A DNA stretch of 64,000 nucleotides from Branchinecta lynchi (GCA_023053575.1 JAKZAP010000004.1:5933572-5997571), one strand, 5' to 3'. Shown: positions 43,736-53,884, counted from the stretch's first letter. A program made the numbers and translations. Notes: generated from the letters alone by a model not told the origin.

Positions 43736-45205
43736 CTGCTGTGCTAGTAATAACATGATGGGTCGGAGAGCTTCTCTGATTTCGTGCGAAACTTGGGGCT
43801 TCATTGTGTTTTCATTCGTTGCGGCATATAAGGTAGGAGTTGGTTGATGTGAGTGAGGAAATGGTGAGATTCCTTGGAGCGAAGTTGGTCGGGATGGTCC
43901 TGGGAGGAGTGTTACTGGAGTTGATGCACGGGAGCTCTGAGTGCTTGCTCTTGTCCTGGGACCGGTTCCAGGTCTCCTGACAAAACGTCTGGGTGTTTCA
44001 ACTGTGTGTTGTGCTGGTTCTTCTGTTCTCTGATGGGTAGTTTGCCACCCTCTAGATGGTCTTGGTAGTTCGGGCCAAGCCTTCCTATCTTCTTTTGGAC
44101 AGTTTGTTGTTGTTGTTTTCTTCGGTTCCTCTTTCTTCCCCTCTTTGGCTAAAGTAGTCCTGCTCTCTGACTCTTTCACAATAGCCGCTGCTAAGCCTAT
44201 TGGGATCTGCTTTGTTTCTGCTATTCTCAGAACTTTACACCTGTTCGCATAAGCTGCACAGATATTGGAGTCCGTTGGTTTGTGTTGTCCTTTGCAGTTC
44301 TTGCAGAACATTTCTTTTATGCAGTCCGGTTCGTTATGGCCTTTCTCGGAGCATCTCGCACAGGTCTGTTCTGATGATGTACAATTGTTTGAAGTATGGC
44401 CAAACAGGAAACATTTCTTGCACTGCATAGGTTTGTCTTTGTAGATCTTGAAGGGTTTGGCATCTCCCATGACATATATTTTTTCTGGCAGTGCCTTTTG
44501 TCCAATCACCATCGCGACTGACTTGCTTGGGGTCAGTGTTGTTCCTTGTCTGACGCTGAGTCTTGTTACCTCACGAACATCCAACAAACGGTTCCTTTCG
44601 TCCAAGCAACTGCTACTGATGTCTTCATCCGAGTACCCTGCTGGGATATTGTATACTACAATCTTGCAGGTCATCTGTTCTCGAGGGGTTAGCTTTGCTG
44701 CTGCAACTTTAAGTCCACTGATCATATTTAAGAGGAGGGCATGTTCGACTGCTGGTCCGTCCTGTAGATAAATATCAAGGTTTCCTGACCTCAAAATGTT
44801 TAGGCTGAAGTTAACCCTCAATTTTCGGAAAATATCTGACCTGATGTCTTCTATGTTCTTGATGTCGAATTTTTGGCTGATTACTGAGGGAGAGAAGCGC
44901 ACTGCAACTAGTTGGGTTTTTGCCGTCTCTTGCTCAGCTGGTAGGGGAAGGCCGTCTTTGTTACCCTGTTGTGGTTGTGATACAAGTAATGGGGATTCTG
45001 AATGTCGCCCTCTTTTGCTAGGTTTCTGGCCGCTTCCATCTGCATTTTTTCCACTTGGTGGGGGTAGAACTTCTTCTGCCGGGGAGACGACTCCAGAACG
45101 GACTGTGTTGAATGTATCCTCTTCTCCATCTTCCGAGGAGTCAAGTTGTACATCGACAGTTGTCTTGTACATGTTTTGGATTGGTGGATAGTTAGTCTTG
45201 GACAT
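43733..45205 (-). CDS. Retrotransposon ORF1, gag-like with three zinc knuckles
   Basis: 490 residues. The N-terminal 100 are acidic and Ser/Pro-rich; around residues 100-240 is a folded region with VRFSPSVISQKF and KIVVYNIPAGYSDEDI, resembling the RNA-binding (RRM-like/PRE_C2HC) segment of jockey and I gags. Residues about 262-320 hold CKKCFLFGHTSNNC, CARCSEKGHNEPDC and CKNCKGQHKPTDSNIC, three CCHC-type knuckles. The tail is Pro/Ser/Thr-rich. The protein would form RNA particles. The frame ends at TAA 43733, but the other frame continues with a plausible C-terminus to 43450 (see next entry). Confidence 0.88.
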   Translation of the reverse strand: MSKTNYPPIQNMYKTTVDVQLDSSEDGEEDTFNTVRSGVVSPAEEVLPPPSGKNADGSGQKPSKRGRHSESPLLVSQPQQGNKDGLPLPAEQETAKTQLVAVRFSPSVISQKFDIKNIEDIRSDIFRKLRVNFSLNILRSGNLDIYLQDGPAVEHALLLNMISGLKVAAAKLTPREQMTCKIVVYNIPAGYSDEDISSSCLDERNRLLDVREVTRLSVRQGTTLTPSKSVAMVIGQKALPEKIYVMGDAKPFKIYKDKPMQCKKCFLFGHTSNNCTSSEQTCARCSEKGHNEPDCIKEMFCKNCKGQHKPTDSNICAAYANRCKVLRIAETKQIPIGLAAAIVKESESRTTLAKEGKKEEPKKTTTTNCPKEDRKAWPELPRPSRGWQTTHQRTEEPAQHTVETPRRFVRRPGTGPRTRASTQSSRASTPVTLLPGPSRPTSLQGISPFPHSHQPTPTLYAATNENTMKPQVSHEIREALRPIMLLLAQQ

Positions 45206-45300
45206 TCCAGGGGCAAGCAGGGGTCGTCAGCATTAATAATCAGCACTTATTTTAATGTGGGGGCTGTACCCACTAGCCGATCCGATCGGATAAAAACAAA

Positions 45301-46078
45301 TTATTTTATTTTGTTTATTTCCGTATTTCGTCTTTTCTTCTTTTTCAGTCCTAAGCACTCTTTGACAATTTTCCGTTTTTGTCAAAAAGCCAAACGCCGA
45401 CTTTCGCCTTTTCCCTCGGCTTTTTGCAAAAAGGCAAACTTGATAGGTGACCAAGTTACGCTCTCCTTTTGGCTTTTTGCCTCGCTACTTTAGCCAGTTT
45501 ATCCCAAAATTCAATAAAAGAAGAGTTTGATTCAAAGTGAAAATCAGTATTTCGAGACTGTCTCGGATTTTAAAGATGAAAAATTTGAAGTGCAAGTAAA
45601 ATACAAATAAAACCGCATTTGTCAAAATATCGTTTTCATCCGATAATTGTGAAAAGTCCTTAGTAGTAACGGCAACTTGTGAAAACGCAATAATGTTAAA
45701 AAAGTCCTGAAAACGATAAAAAGCCAAAGCTGAAAAGGGAAAGGCAAAAGCCGAACAAAAACGCAACTATTGTATTCTATTCAGCAGATTATGGTGGTAA
45801 TGTGCCCTTGCTCCAGGGCATGGTGCCCCAATGCAAGAGCACCATGCCCATATATCACACCAATCCCTGACTTTGGGGCAGTTCCCTTTAGGCTTGGGTT
45901 CCTCAAAACGGCATTTAGGCAACAGGCTAAGAGTGTAATGCTCCAAGCCATTGTCTTGCCGATGCTGGACAATCTTGAAAAAATTTCATCTCTTCATTTC
46001 CTGTGATTGAGATCAGTTTTGAGAGATTAGTTGCAAGGGTTGCAGCCTAGCCGGTTGGTCTATCTTTTTGTGTTTCAG
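45301..46078. other. Intron 1 of selenoprotein K, distal part
   Basis: 45370-45480 and 45700-45768 are rich in CTTTTTGCC and GGCAAAAAG words, perhaps the body of the TAGTTGCG-ended element. 45815-45850 holds a hairpin, GGGCATGGTGC...GCACCATGCCC. The pyrimidine tract before the exon 2 acceptor is at 46060-46078. Confidence 0.45.
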
Positions 46079-46160
46079 GTGAAATCCAGAGGAGTCAGCC
46101 ATGGTCGGTGAAGCGGCTGATTGCAATGTTTTGGGCTTTCATAGATGCCTTTTTGCTCTT
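46079..46160 (+). CDS. SELENOK: Selenoprotein K, exon 2 (membrane segment)
   Basis: Flanked by acceptor TTTTTGTGTTTCAG and donor GTAAGTAG. It encodes residues 8-34: GEIQRSQPWSVKRL followed by the hydrophobic stretch IAMFWAFIDAFLL. This corresponds to the family pattern of a polar start with an S(Q)SPW-like motif and then the single membrane helix (residues about 20-37) that anchors selenoprotein K in the endoplasmic reticulum. The family acts in ER-associated degradation with p97/VCP and Derlin and supports DHHC6 palmitoylation in immune calcium signalling; those roles are known for vertebrate homologues and inferred here. Confidence 0.85.
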
Positions 46161-47497
46161 GTAAGTAGACTCTTTGCTGAAAATTTTCGTTTTCATGAAT
46201 CATGTTAAGATATCTGCCATGCAAGGGCTTCGACTGTTTTAAGACTACAAAATACTCTTAATGTCAGCAAGACCAAAGGTTTCAGTAGGTTCCAAAAGGT
46301 GAATTTTACTAAAACAAAATATAATTGATGTGTACGATTCATTTTAAAACTTGGACTTCATAACTTGTAACAAAATTAAATGGTATGTCAAATATAAAAA
46401 ATATAACATATATTATACTAGATTAATTGTCAAAACATTGTATGTGTCTTCACTTGTTAAAAAACTTCACAAAATATATATTCAGGAATCTTATCAAAAG
46501 AGTGACTAGGTGGATTTTGTAGCGTTAATGTATTTGCCGTTTTGGTGCGTGCTTGTTCACCATTCTTTGCTGTGTAGTCAGGCAGAATACTCCTGTGCTT
46601 TTCTGCTAACAAGCACTTCCTTCCGAATTTCATGACTAAATCATGGTGCCGTTCTGATAATAGTTGTAATCCGAGTTGTTCTCAGCTTGTTTCGTAATCA
46701 GCTGTTGTGTAAGATCCGTATATTAAAGTACCCATGATTTGACATATAATATGACCGAATTCGGTTCAGTGTTATTTTCGAAGATTACAAATAGTCATTA
46801 ACAATGTATTCCTAAAGGGCACATGCTCATTTTCGCTTCATGGGTTTTGGCTGCAGATTAATTATCCTAGATTTTCTTGTCTTCTTAAACTGTGCGTCTT
46901 TATCTCACTGTGCAAACATACTTTTGCGGCACTTGAAGACGACAATTTTTGTAGGGTCAAAGGTCCTGGTGTTCGGTTACCCAGTGTAAGTTACGGACTG
47001 TGGAGACAGTTAGAGTAGTGTGGTAGACATCTTGTAACACACTTAGATAGAATCAGGACGGAACTTGACCGACAGTACTATCATTTGCTTGGGGGAGTTG
47101 GATGGGGGTTTAGGACGGAGTCATGTGACCTCGACAGCGCGATCCCAAGCAATACACATGCTACCTATCCATGCAAGTGTATATGAGCTTAGAGCTCTTG
47201 TTTTTTTCTTGCTCTGTTTGTGTGAGCACTCTCTTGATTGCACGGATACCTTTCATGAGCACTTCAAGCTCAGCGGCTGACGATTCGAAAGAGACGTTGG
47301 TTGACTATCTTTCGAAAATAGAGTGATGGACTGCTGGAATCCCGTTTGAATGCCTTCAAGGTGCCCGTGTATGATCTGTAAGACGAAATATGTTTAGATG
47401 AACTTTGAAGAGGGCTATGGCCTTTGGCCTTTTTTTTGCATTGTATTATTATTATCATAAAAGATAACTTATAACGTGAGCTTTTTTTTGGTTTCAG
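46161..47497 (+). other. Intron 2 of selenoprotein K
   Basis: 1.34 kb with good GT and AG borders. 47155-47195 resembles the CAAGTGCCATATGAGCTTAGAGCTC end of the GAAACTTGG-type repeat. Nothing else recognised. Confidence 0.6.
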
Positions 47498-47569
47498 CTT
47501 CCAGACAATGTTCAACCCCAATACTTCTCGAAGAGGAGCACAGTATGCCAGCGACTACAGAAGACCGGG
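47498..47569 (+). CDS. SELENOK: Selenoprotein K, exon 3
   Basis: Acceptor TTTTTTTTGGTTTCAG, donor GTATGT. The exon finishes the membrane helix (FF) and encodes QTMFNPNTSRRGAQYASDY followed by RRPG, residues 35-59. The pattern FF(K/Q)(T/S)(L/M)..P...K.G..Y.SDYR is the family's cytosolic linker. Phase is preserved on both sides (two bases in, two bases out). Confidence 0.88.
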
Positions 47570-48519
47570 GTATGTAACCATCAAGTTTTCGTCTTGACTA
47601 AGTTTGCTCTTTTCAGTGATGTTCATACCGTTCGCAGTTACATTCTGTTTCTTTTACGTCCTAACTAGGCAAATACGGCATCGCAACCGAAGATCGTATG
47701 TTAAACAGAAGCGAAGCCATAAAGTAATTTACTGGAAAGCTTAGATAGAACTTCTGCATTTCTTATGAATAGCCTAGACGTAAGATGGCCTTCGATCCAG
47801 CACATTAAATTTGGATCAGAAGTCTTAGATGAAATTTATAGTCGGCTATGGCTCTTTACGGGCTGTTTATTTTTATATTGTTGCACAAGTCTTACTAGAA
47901 ATGACTCGTCTCATGATGAAATGGCTTAGAAGATCGTTCTTGAAAATACCATAACATTCTGACGTACCGGCATGACGCAAAACGTTTGAAAACTTAACGC
48001 ACTATGGGAAAAGTAGGAATCAAGCAAAATAAAAGCAGCCCAAAACAGAAGATATATATTATAGCCTACCAGGTTTTCCAAAATGAAAAGCAACCCCTTT
48101 AAGCTTCTCGTGTCGTTGTGTGTGAATGAATAGTCGGCTGACTTAAGCTTTTGGATAAGTTTGCGTTGGGTGACTAACAAAACTCGGCTCGGCCTAAAAA
48201 GCGCTAAAAAGTTATATCTCTTTTTGAAACAAAAAAATGGAGAAATTAATCCCATTAGGTAGCTAGAGATAACAGAGGCAGGCCTGGCAAGAGGATCCTA
48301 AAAGAAGACGTCATCAAGCTTGCACCGATCGTAGGTTAGTTCTCTTAGCTCATACCGTCCAATCTACCGATACGTCAGTTTCGTGTTACGTCCTCGTTCC
48401 ACCTTCATTTATATGCTTTAGGTTTAGGTATGAATGGAAGTGAAAAATCACGAAATTGATGAATCCGTCGGGTCCGTGAGAAGTGGTGTTTTAGTTAGTT
48501 TATCGCATTTTTTTTTCAG
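47570..48519 (+). other. Intron 3 of selenoprotein K
   Basis: 0.95 kb between donor GTATGT and acceptor TTTTTTTTTTCAG; no repeat or exon recognised inside. Confidence 0.6.
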
Positions 48520-48616
48520 ACCCAAACCTCCTGGTCCACCAACTAGAAGGATGGGTGGATTGAGCAGAGCTAACGGTCCAGGATGCCCACCCATGGCAGG
48601 TGGTGGGTGAGGTTAA
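48520..48616 (+). CDS. SELENOK: Selenoprotein K, exon 4 with selenocysteine TGA
   Basis: Acceptor TTTTTTTTTTCAG. Residues 60-90: PKPPGPPTRRMGG, then LSRANGPGCPPMAGGG, then TGA (48608-48610), GGT and the real stop TAA at 48614. Vertebrate selenoprotein K ends in ...PPMAGGUGR, so the TGA falls exactly at the selenocysteine, here the penultimate residue 89 of 90. P.GPP.RRMG is the conserved Pro-rich, SH3-binding-like segment. A standard gene finder will end the ORF at the TGA and lose two residues. A possible donor GTAGGT at 48652 suggests that the 3' UTR may be spliced. Confidence 0.9.
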
Positions 48617-48929
48617 TTCAGCTCGTCTTGGAGATTCACAGGCGACATTGTAGGTAGGTCTGAATACATCGCAGTAGTTACTTGTAATTTTAAGTGAGGA
48701 TTGGCTAATCAGATGAATGGTGAATGAATATTTCGGTGTAATTAAACATTTAGCGAGGTTGATTGGGATCAGAGCAAAATAAGACAAGGAAGTAGCGCCG
48801 AGCCTTGAAAACGTGACGCACACGCGAATAGCTATGACCACAAGCACCACTAGTGACAAAAAAAACATACATACTGAAACGCATTAAGTCGTTCATCAGC
48901 ACTGGTCATATCCTGAACATAGCGATAAA
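48617..48929 (+). other. 3' UTR region of selenoprotein K; SECIS element not identified
   Basis: A selenocysteine insertion needs a SECIS stem-loop in the 3' UTR (ATGA ... AA ... GA). ATGA words occur at 48713, 48724 and 48834, but none has the 11-13 bp helix that I would require. Either the SECIS is divergent or it lies in a further spliced 3' exon beyond the GTAGGT at 48652. Confidence 0.3.
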
Positions 48930-49983
48930 ACAAGACCACAGGTTTCGATGGGATGCCAAAAATGTAATATTTGATCCAGACTTTGATAGATTAAAGCCAA
49001 TGGTGATCATCTGAGAACATAAAGTTCAAATATGGATTCAGCATGTGTTTTTAACCCTATATCCTACGTCGCATCTACTTTGTAGAAACTGATCGTAACT
49101 TCTTGCCTTACTCCTGCCAAATTTCCGGTCTCGGCCGGATTCCCGGTGAACTACTTTTCTGGCAAAACTACAGCTCAAAATCGAATTCAGCATGTCTTCT
49201 TACTCCTACACAGAACATGTAATCGACTTCAGATGAAAAATTACTTTAAACAAATTTTCCGGTTTCACCCGGATTCCAAGCGAACTGTACGTCCGGGAGA
49301 AAATGATTGTCACATACATATTCAGCATGTATTCTCACCCCTAAGTCGAACATCCAATCAAACTCAAATGATACGTTTATATTTATCAATTTTTTCGGTT
49401 TTGGCCGGATTCCGGGCTAACTAATTGTCCGGTGAAAAATAATTTTCATATTCGGATTCAGTATATATCCTTACACTTCAATCGAACCTTATAAACTTCC
49501 GATTAAACTTCTACTTTTTATTAATTTTCCAGTTTTGGCTGGGTTTCGGGTGAACTACTTCTTTGGCGAGAACATAAATTCATATTCGGATTTAGAATGT
49601 CTCCTTACCTCTTAATGAAACTAATCAACTTCAGATTAAACTTACTTTTTACAAATTTTCCGGTTTTGGCTGGATTCGGGGCGAACTACTTGTCCGGTGA
49701 GAAAATAATTTGCACATTGGGATTCAGCATTTCTCCTTACCGATAAGTCGACTACCGCATTTGCTTTTAAATCATATTTGTTTCGCCCCGTAATTGCCCC
49801 CAACCCCAAATGTAGGGCTATAGAGCCCATCTTCGAACTTGACCCATACTTTGACCCAAAGTGGACCTCGTGCCAAGTTTAAATAAAATATCTCAACCCC
49901 TTCGAGAGTTATCGCGCTAACGGACAGACAGACGGACAACTTTTGCGAAATCATTGGTATCCCGTCACTAAATTTTGGGATAA
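48930..49983 (+). repeat. GGGATCCC-terminus family, full-length copy
   Basis: Left end ACAAGACCACAGGTTTCGAT, GGGATGCC; several internal TTTTCCGGTTTTGGC(C/T)GGATTC units about 130-140 bp apart; then CGAGAGTTATCGCGCTAACG, ACAGACAGACGGACAAC and the right end AATTTTGGGAT. About 1.05 kb. Confidence 0.75.
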
Positions 49984-50303
49984 AAGAAAAGGAAAAAAGC
50001 TCGCCTGTTTCCTCGATGTGTGCAGATCGCATATTAGCTTTACTAGAAATCTCTAAACCCACAAGTTTGTCTCGCGGCGCAGAGTATGGCCCGTTTGCGA
50101 AGCATGGAAAGCATAGGTCTTGGCGTTACTCCCTAGTGTTATTTTGTTCTGATTCGGATAACAGCGAAGCATCGAGACGGTTTTTTGTTCTAAACATGTT
50201 CGTTTCATTGGGTATGTCATCAGTTTGTTGTTGCAAAGGCTTAGCAGTAAAGTAACATATCATCACAGAATCTCCGCAAGGCGGTTGGTTATTTTGGAAA
50301 CCT

Positions 50304-51309
50304 CTTTTTGGGATCCCAAAACGTAAGTGGAGGGATATTTATGACATCGCAAAAGTTGTCCGTCGGTCCGTGTGTCCCTCCGTCCGTCTGTAAGCACGAT
50401 AGCTGTCGAAGGAAATGAGGTATTTTGATGAAACTTGGTTTGAGGATTGTTTGGGTCTAGGGTAAGGTCAAGTTCGTAGATGGGCTATGTAGCCCTATAT
50501 TTAGGGGTGGGGGAGGGGGTTCAAATTAAGGGACGAACAAAATATTTTTAATCAGCTAATGTGATAGTCGATTATGGGGTAAGAAGAGATGCTCAGCATG
50601 GTGGTGAAAACCGTTTTCTCGCCGGACAAGTAGTTAGTCCGCAATCCGGCCAAAAACGGAAAGTTGGTTAAAAGTAAAAGTTTCATTTGAAGTTGATTAA
50701 ATGTTTGAGTTAGAGATAAGAAGACATGCTGAGCACGATGGTGAAAACCGTTTCCTCGCCGGACAAGTAGTTAGTCTGGAATCCGGACAAAAACGGAAAG
50801 TTGGTTAAAAGTAAAAGTTTCATTTGAAGTTGATTAAATGTTCGGTTTCAGGGCAAGAAGACATACTGAACATGACGGTCAAAACCATTTTCTCGCCGGA
50901 CAACTAGTTCGCCTGGAATCCGGCCAAAACCGGAAAACATGTTAGAAGCAAAAGTTGTATAAGAAGTTGATTAGATGACAGATTTAGGGGTAGAAGAGAG
51001 GCTGAGTCTGTATATGAGATGTTCTTTGTAGGGACAAGGAGATACGCTGGCTGGATTCGTTTCTGACTTTTTTTTTTGCTGGACTAGTAGTTCGCTCGAA
51101 ATACGGGCGAAACCGCAAATTTGGCAGAACTAAAGCAGGAAGTTTCGGTCAGTATCGTCAAAATAGATACGGCTTATAGAGGTATATTTGAACTTGGTTT
51201 TCTCTGATGGTTAAATTGATGGCGAAGACTGAATCTGGCGAAGACAAGACCCAATTGTCTGGATCAAATAACCATTTTTGGGATCCCATCGACACCTTTG
51301 GTCTTGTTA
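50304..51309 (-). repeat. GGGATCCC-terminus family, full-length inverted copy
   Basis: Begins TTTTTGGGATCCCAAAACGT and ends GGGATCCCATCGACACCTTT + GGTCTTGTTAC. Lies tail-to-tail with the copy at 48930, 320 bp away. Internal units AAGTTGATTAAATGTT, GACATGCTGA and CTCGCCGGACAAGTAGTT repeat three times. Confidence 0.78.
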
Positions 51310-51480
51310 CTTGGTTACACCGATTCTGCGTTACAAAAAGAGATGATCTCAATGATTTTTTTACAATCTCTCAGTCGAGAAGATCGGGCATAGTATGTTA
51401 AACCCTGTTGGGTATTTACACGTAATTAATTGAAATCGACAGAGCCATTCAAATTATGTTTTAGCGCACTAGGCCTGTCC

Positions 51481-52145
51481 CAATGTTTCAGCTATTAAGT
51501 GACGGACTCACGTTGATGGTGAGCAAGCTTAGTTTGTATAGCGGAGTGTTGACCTTTGTCCGTTTCAGTCGCTTCTCCGTGCGAGCAGTACAAGTTTCGT
51601 CGGTGCCATTGACTGAGATGAAGTTCTCTAGAATAAACTGCACGGCAGCGCTAGAAAACTGATGTAGTCGAGCGGACACCGACCGTTCAGTAAGTAATCT
51701 TTTACCTCGTGTCTTGGAATTTGTTATTTTTTTGCATATTTTAATATACCGACTGCGTGCCAGCAAGGATATCATTGTCGTTAGGCTTGTGAGACTCTTC
51801 CCAGTGAAATTCAACACGCTAGATTCAGCAGCTGGAAAAGGTTCGATGGATTGCCCAGTCCCTTCAGTGGGCTGAGTGCAGCTGACAGGTCATCTTCCCT
51901 ATCTTGGACATTTTTTCATGACCGGACACCGATGGCTTCTTTGAATATCTGCAGTTTTTGTTGTTGTTCATTTCTTATGTGGGTTTTTCTACTTATTCTT
52001 TTGATTCAGTTTCCACTTCTTTATGAGGCAAATCAGTAGTAGATGGTTGGATCCGGCTTGAACATTTGCATGACAGAACCTGTCAGAAATCACACTTTAC
52101 ACACACAATATATCAGTTATAGTTGCCAAATGGTCGCTAAGTTGT
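51481..52145. repeat. Direct duplication, copy 1
   Basis: Shares with 52146-53030 the text TTGTTATTTTTTTGCATATTTTAATA, TACCG.CTGCGTGCCAGCAA, ACACGCTAGATT, GCTGGAAA.GG and CGGGACACCGAT. The minus strand is partly open (MLN F...LLARSRY), perhaps an old ORF1 of a non-LTR element, but I cannot assign it. Confidence 0.55.
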
Positions 52146-52162
52146 TATTTTTTGCATATTTT

Positions 52163-52690
52163 AATACAGGCTTATCCAGTTTTCGTCTTCCCTAACTTAT
52201 CTCGGTCTACCACTTGGTACCGACCTGAGAAGTACCCGTGCTGCACTACTCGGACATTTCGGCGTGAAGGCTAGAGCAATATACGGTCTATTATTTAGTG
52301 CTAAAGCCCGTTGTAGTAGACATATTTTGGCTAGACTTTACAACGCGTACACAATTCCCCACATTCTAGACCTATCTCCTTTTTGGAAGTTATTTAGCCT
52401 AACTGATTTAAGGACAATTCGTAAGTTGCCCTATAACTAAATCCCGTATAACTGCAAAGTTACGCAGCTTCACGCGTTACTAATCACTTTTTGGCTGTGG
52501 CCCAACGCCGTTCCGAGCTTGACTGTTCTCTAGACAGGTGCCGTCCGTATTATAGTGCGTTTGTATGATCATTTCGTTTAGTTTCGTCTGATCTTTTTCT
52601 TTTCATTGTTGTTTTTCGTATACTCCGTATGGGCGTGTTCTGTGCCATTTTGATACGGGTTAATAAAATTATTGATTAATTGATTGACAT
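52163..52690 (+). mobile_element. Non-LTR retrotransposon 3' fragment inside duplication copy 2
   Basis: An open stretch from about 52185 to 52439 reads TYLGLPLGTDLRSTRAALLG, HFGVKARAIYGLLF, ARLYNAYTIPHILDL and SLTDLRTIRKLPYN, the RT thumb of a CR1/L2-like element. It ends with the tail TTGATTAATTGATTGA at about 52670-52685. Its ends fall exactly where copy 2 of the surrounding duplication is interrupted. Confidence 0.65.
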
Positions 52691-53050
52691 ACCGGCTGCG
52701 TGCCAGCAAATCTATTATTTTCGCTACAATTGTGAGAATATTCCGAATGAAATTTAACACGCTAGATTGAACAGTACTGCATGACGGTACTCACCAATTT
52801 TTATTTTACTATCGTGAAAGTGTAAATTACTATTCTATTCTGTTCTTATTCTACAGCTGGAAAGGCGTCGGTGGATTACCCAGTTCTCAAAGTGGACTGA
52901 TCATCTTTGACTTTTTCCCACGACGGGACACCGATCATTTTGCATTTTCTTTTTACTCTTTGTGTCTTTTTCCCCTGACGGAACGATATAGTTCCCGCTT
53001 CTTTTTGATGCAAAGTAATGGTAGGTGCAGGGGCGTCGCAAGTGGCTTTT
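52690..53050. repeat. Direct duplication, copy 2 (right part)
   Basis: Resumes with TACCGGCTGCGTGCCAGCAA. It has about 85 extra bases (TACTGCATGACGG to TTCTACAG) compared with copy 1 and ends GTGCAGGGGCGTCGCAAGTGG, an edge also seen near 37604 and 34680. Confidence 0.5.
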
Positions 53051-53880
53051 CGGTGGGGGGGTGCAGAGCAAAAATTTTACCGAATCTTTCAAAAATTTTA
53101 CCGAATCCTAGAACTAAGAATTTGAGCTTTAAATTATGGAACAGAGACGATTACGTAGGAAGAATAACAATAAAGGGCAGCATGAAAGACGATAAGCCAA
53201 CTATTAGGCAGCGTTCTGGCGAAGGCCACGTGGAGAATATACTGCCGGGCGTGATTGCAGTAACTTCTACCTCTTATAGCCCACAGAAAATTTAATCGAG
53301 CGCCGCAGGTGAAAATTTTTGAAACCAATTTTTTTGCTGTAGGCTAACTGCTTCTCTTACAAATTCCGTCGTTTACCGTTGATTAAACACTGAGACTCCA
53401 AGAAGTTCCCGACACCGGATGGAGCAACGTTCCGGCAGCAGCAGTAACTGTAGTCTAGTCAATATGCTACCCATAATCACATAAAGTGAGCGCAGCAGGC
53501 GAAATTTTTTTTGCTTTTAATTTTAATCTTAATTTCTGTCCAAATTCTAGCTTTTAATGTTTCGAAATCTCAATCCTAAAACTGGCTGTAAACCCCCGTC
53601 AAATGACGCGACGTTACACAAAATAGAGAATATTTATGAATAGATATTCTTTTTGGAAATCAAAATAAAAGTAAGGACTATCGATGATGTCATAGATCAT
53701 CCCTTTTGTCTGCGTGGTAAACTTCCAGATCCTGGCAATTATAACGAATAAATTACCGAATTCCACTTATTATACCGAATAAGTTTAGGCCGATAGCATG
53801 TTCGGGATTCTGGCGTATCCCATCTAGCGTATCTCGGTTATTATACCGAATTGTTTTGGTATTGAAAGACTGCCAAACAA
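53051..53880. other. No gene recognised
   Basis: Two diverged versions of GCAGTAACT.....GCGCCGCAGGTGAAAATTTTT at about 53250 and 53430-53515. 53740-53880 has TTCGGTA-type words as at 30.1-30.9 kb. Confidence 0.4.
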
Positions 53881-53884
53881 TATT

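Larger units (their letters stand above)
39560..45300 (-). mobile_element. I-clade non-LTR retrotransposon, nearly complete
   Basis: The element has a gag-like ORF1 with zinc knuckles, then endonuclease, reverse transcriptase and RNase H with C-terminal finger, the order of the I group. It is antisense to selenoprotein K and lies in its first intron. All catalytic boxes are readable; damage seen is one in-frame stop in ORF2 and one frameshift near the end of ORF1. Termini are approximate: no poly(A) tail or target duplication was certain. The flanks TAGTTGCGTTTTTT (39459) and AAAAACGCAACTA (45756-45768) are complementary and may be the ends of an older element into which it inserted. Confidence 0.88.

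Noticed and set aside
44796..45191. 131-codon plus-strand ORF and other long plus-strand ORFs between 40 and 45 kb
   Set aside because: They are antisense shadows of the retrotransposon ORFs, which have clear domain motifs on the minus strand.
48713..48780. ATGA...GATT segment as SECIS candidate
   Set aside because: The two short helices that I could draw do not meet the required 11-13 bp between the ATGA/GA quartet and the AA-containing loop.
52960..53295. 111-codon plus-strand ORF
   Set aside because: It spans the border of the duplicated repeat and a G run; no domain is recognisable.
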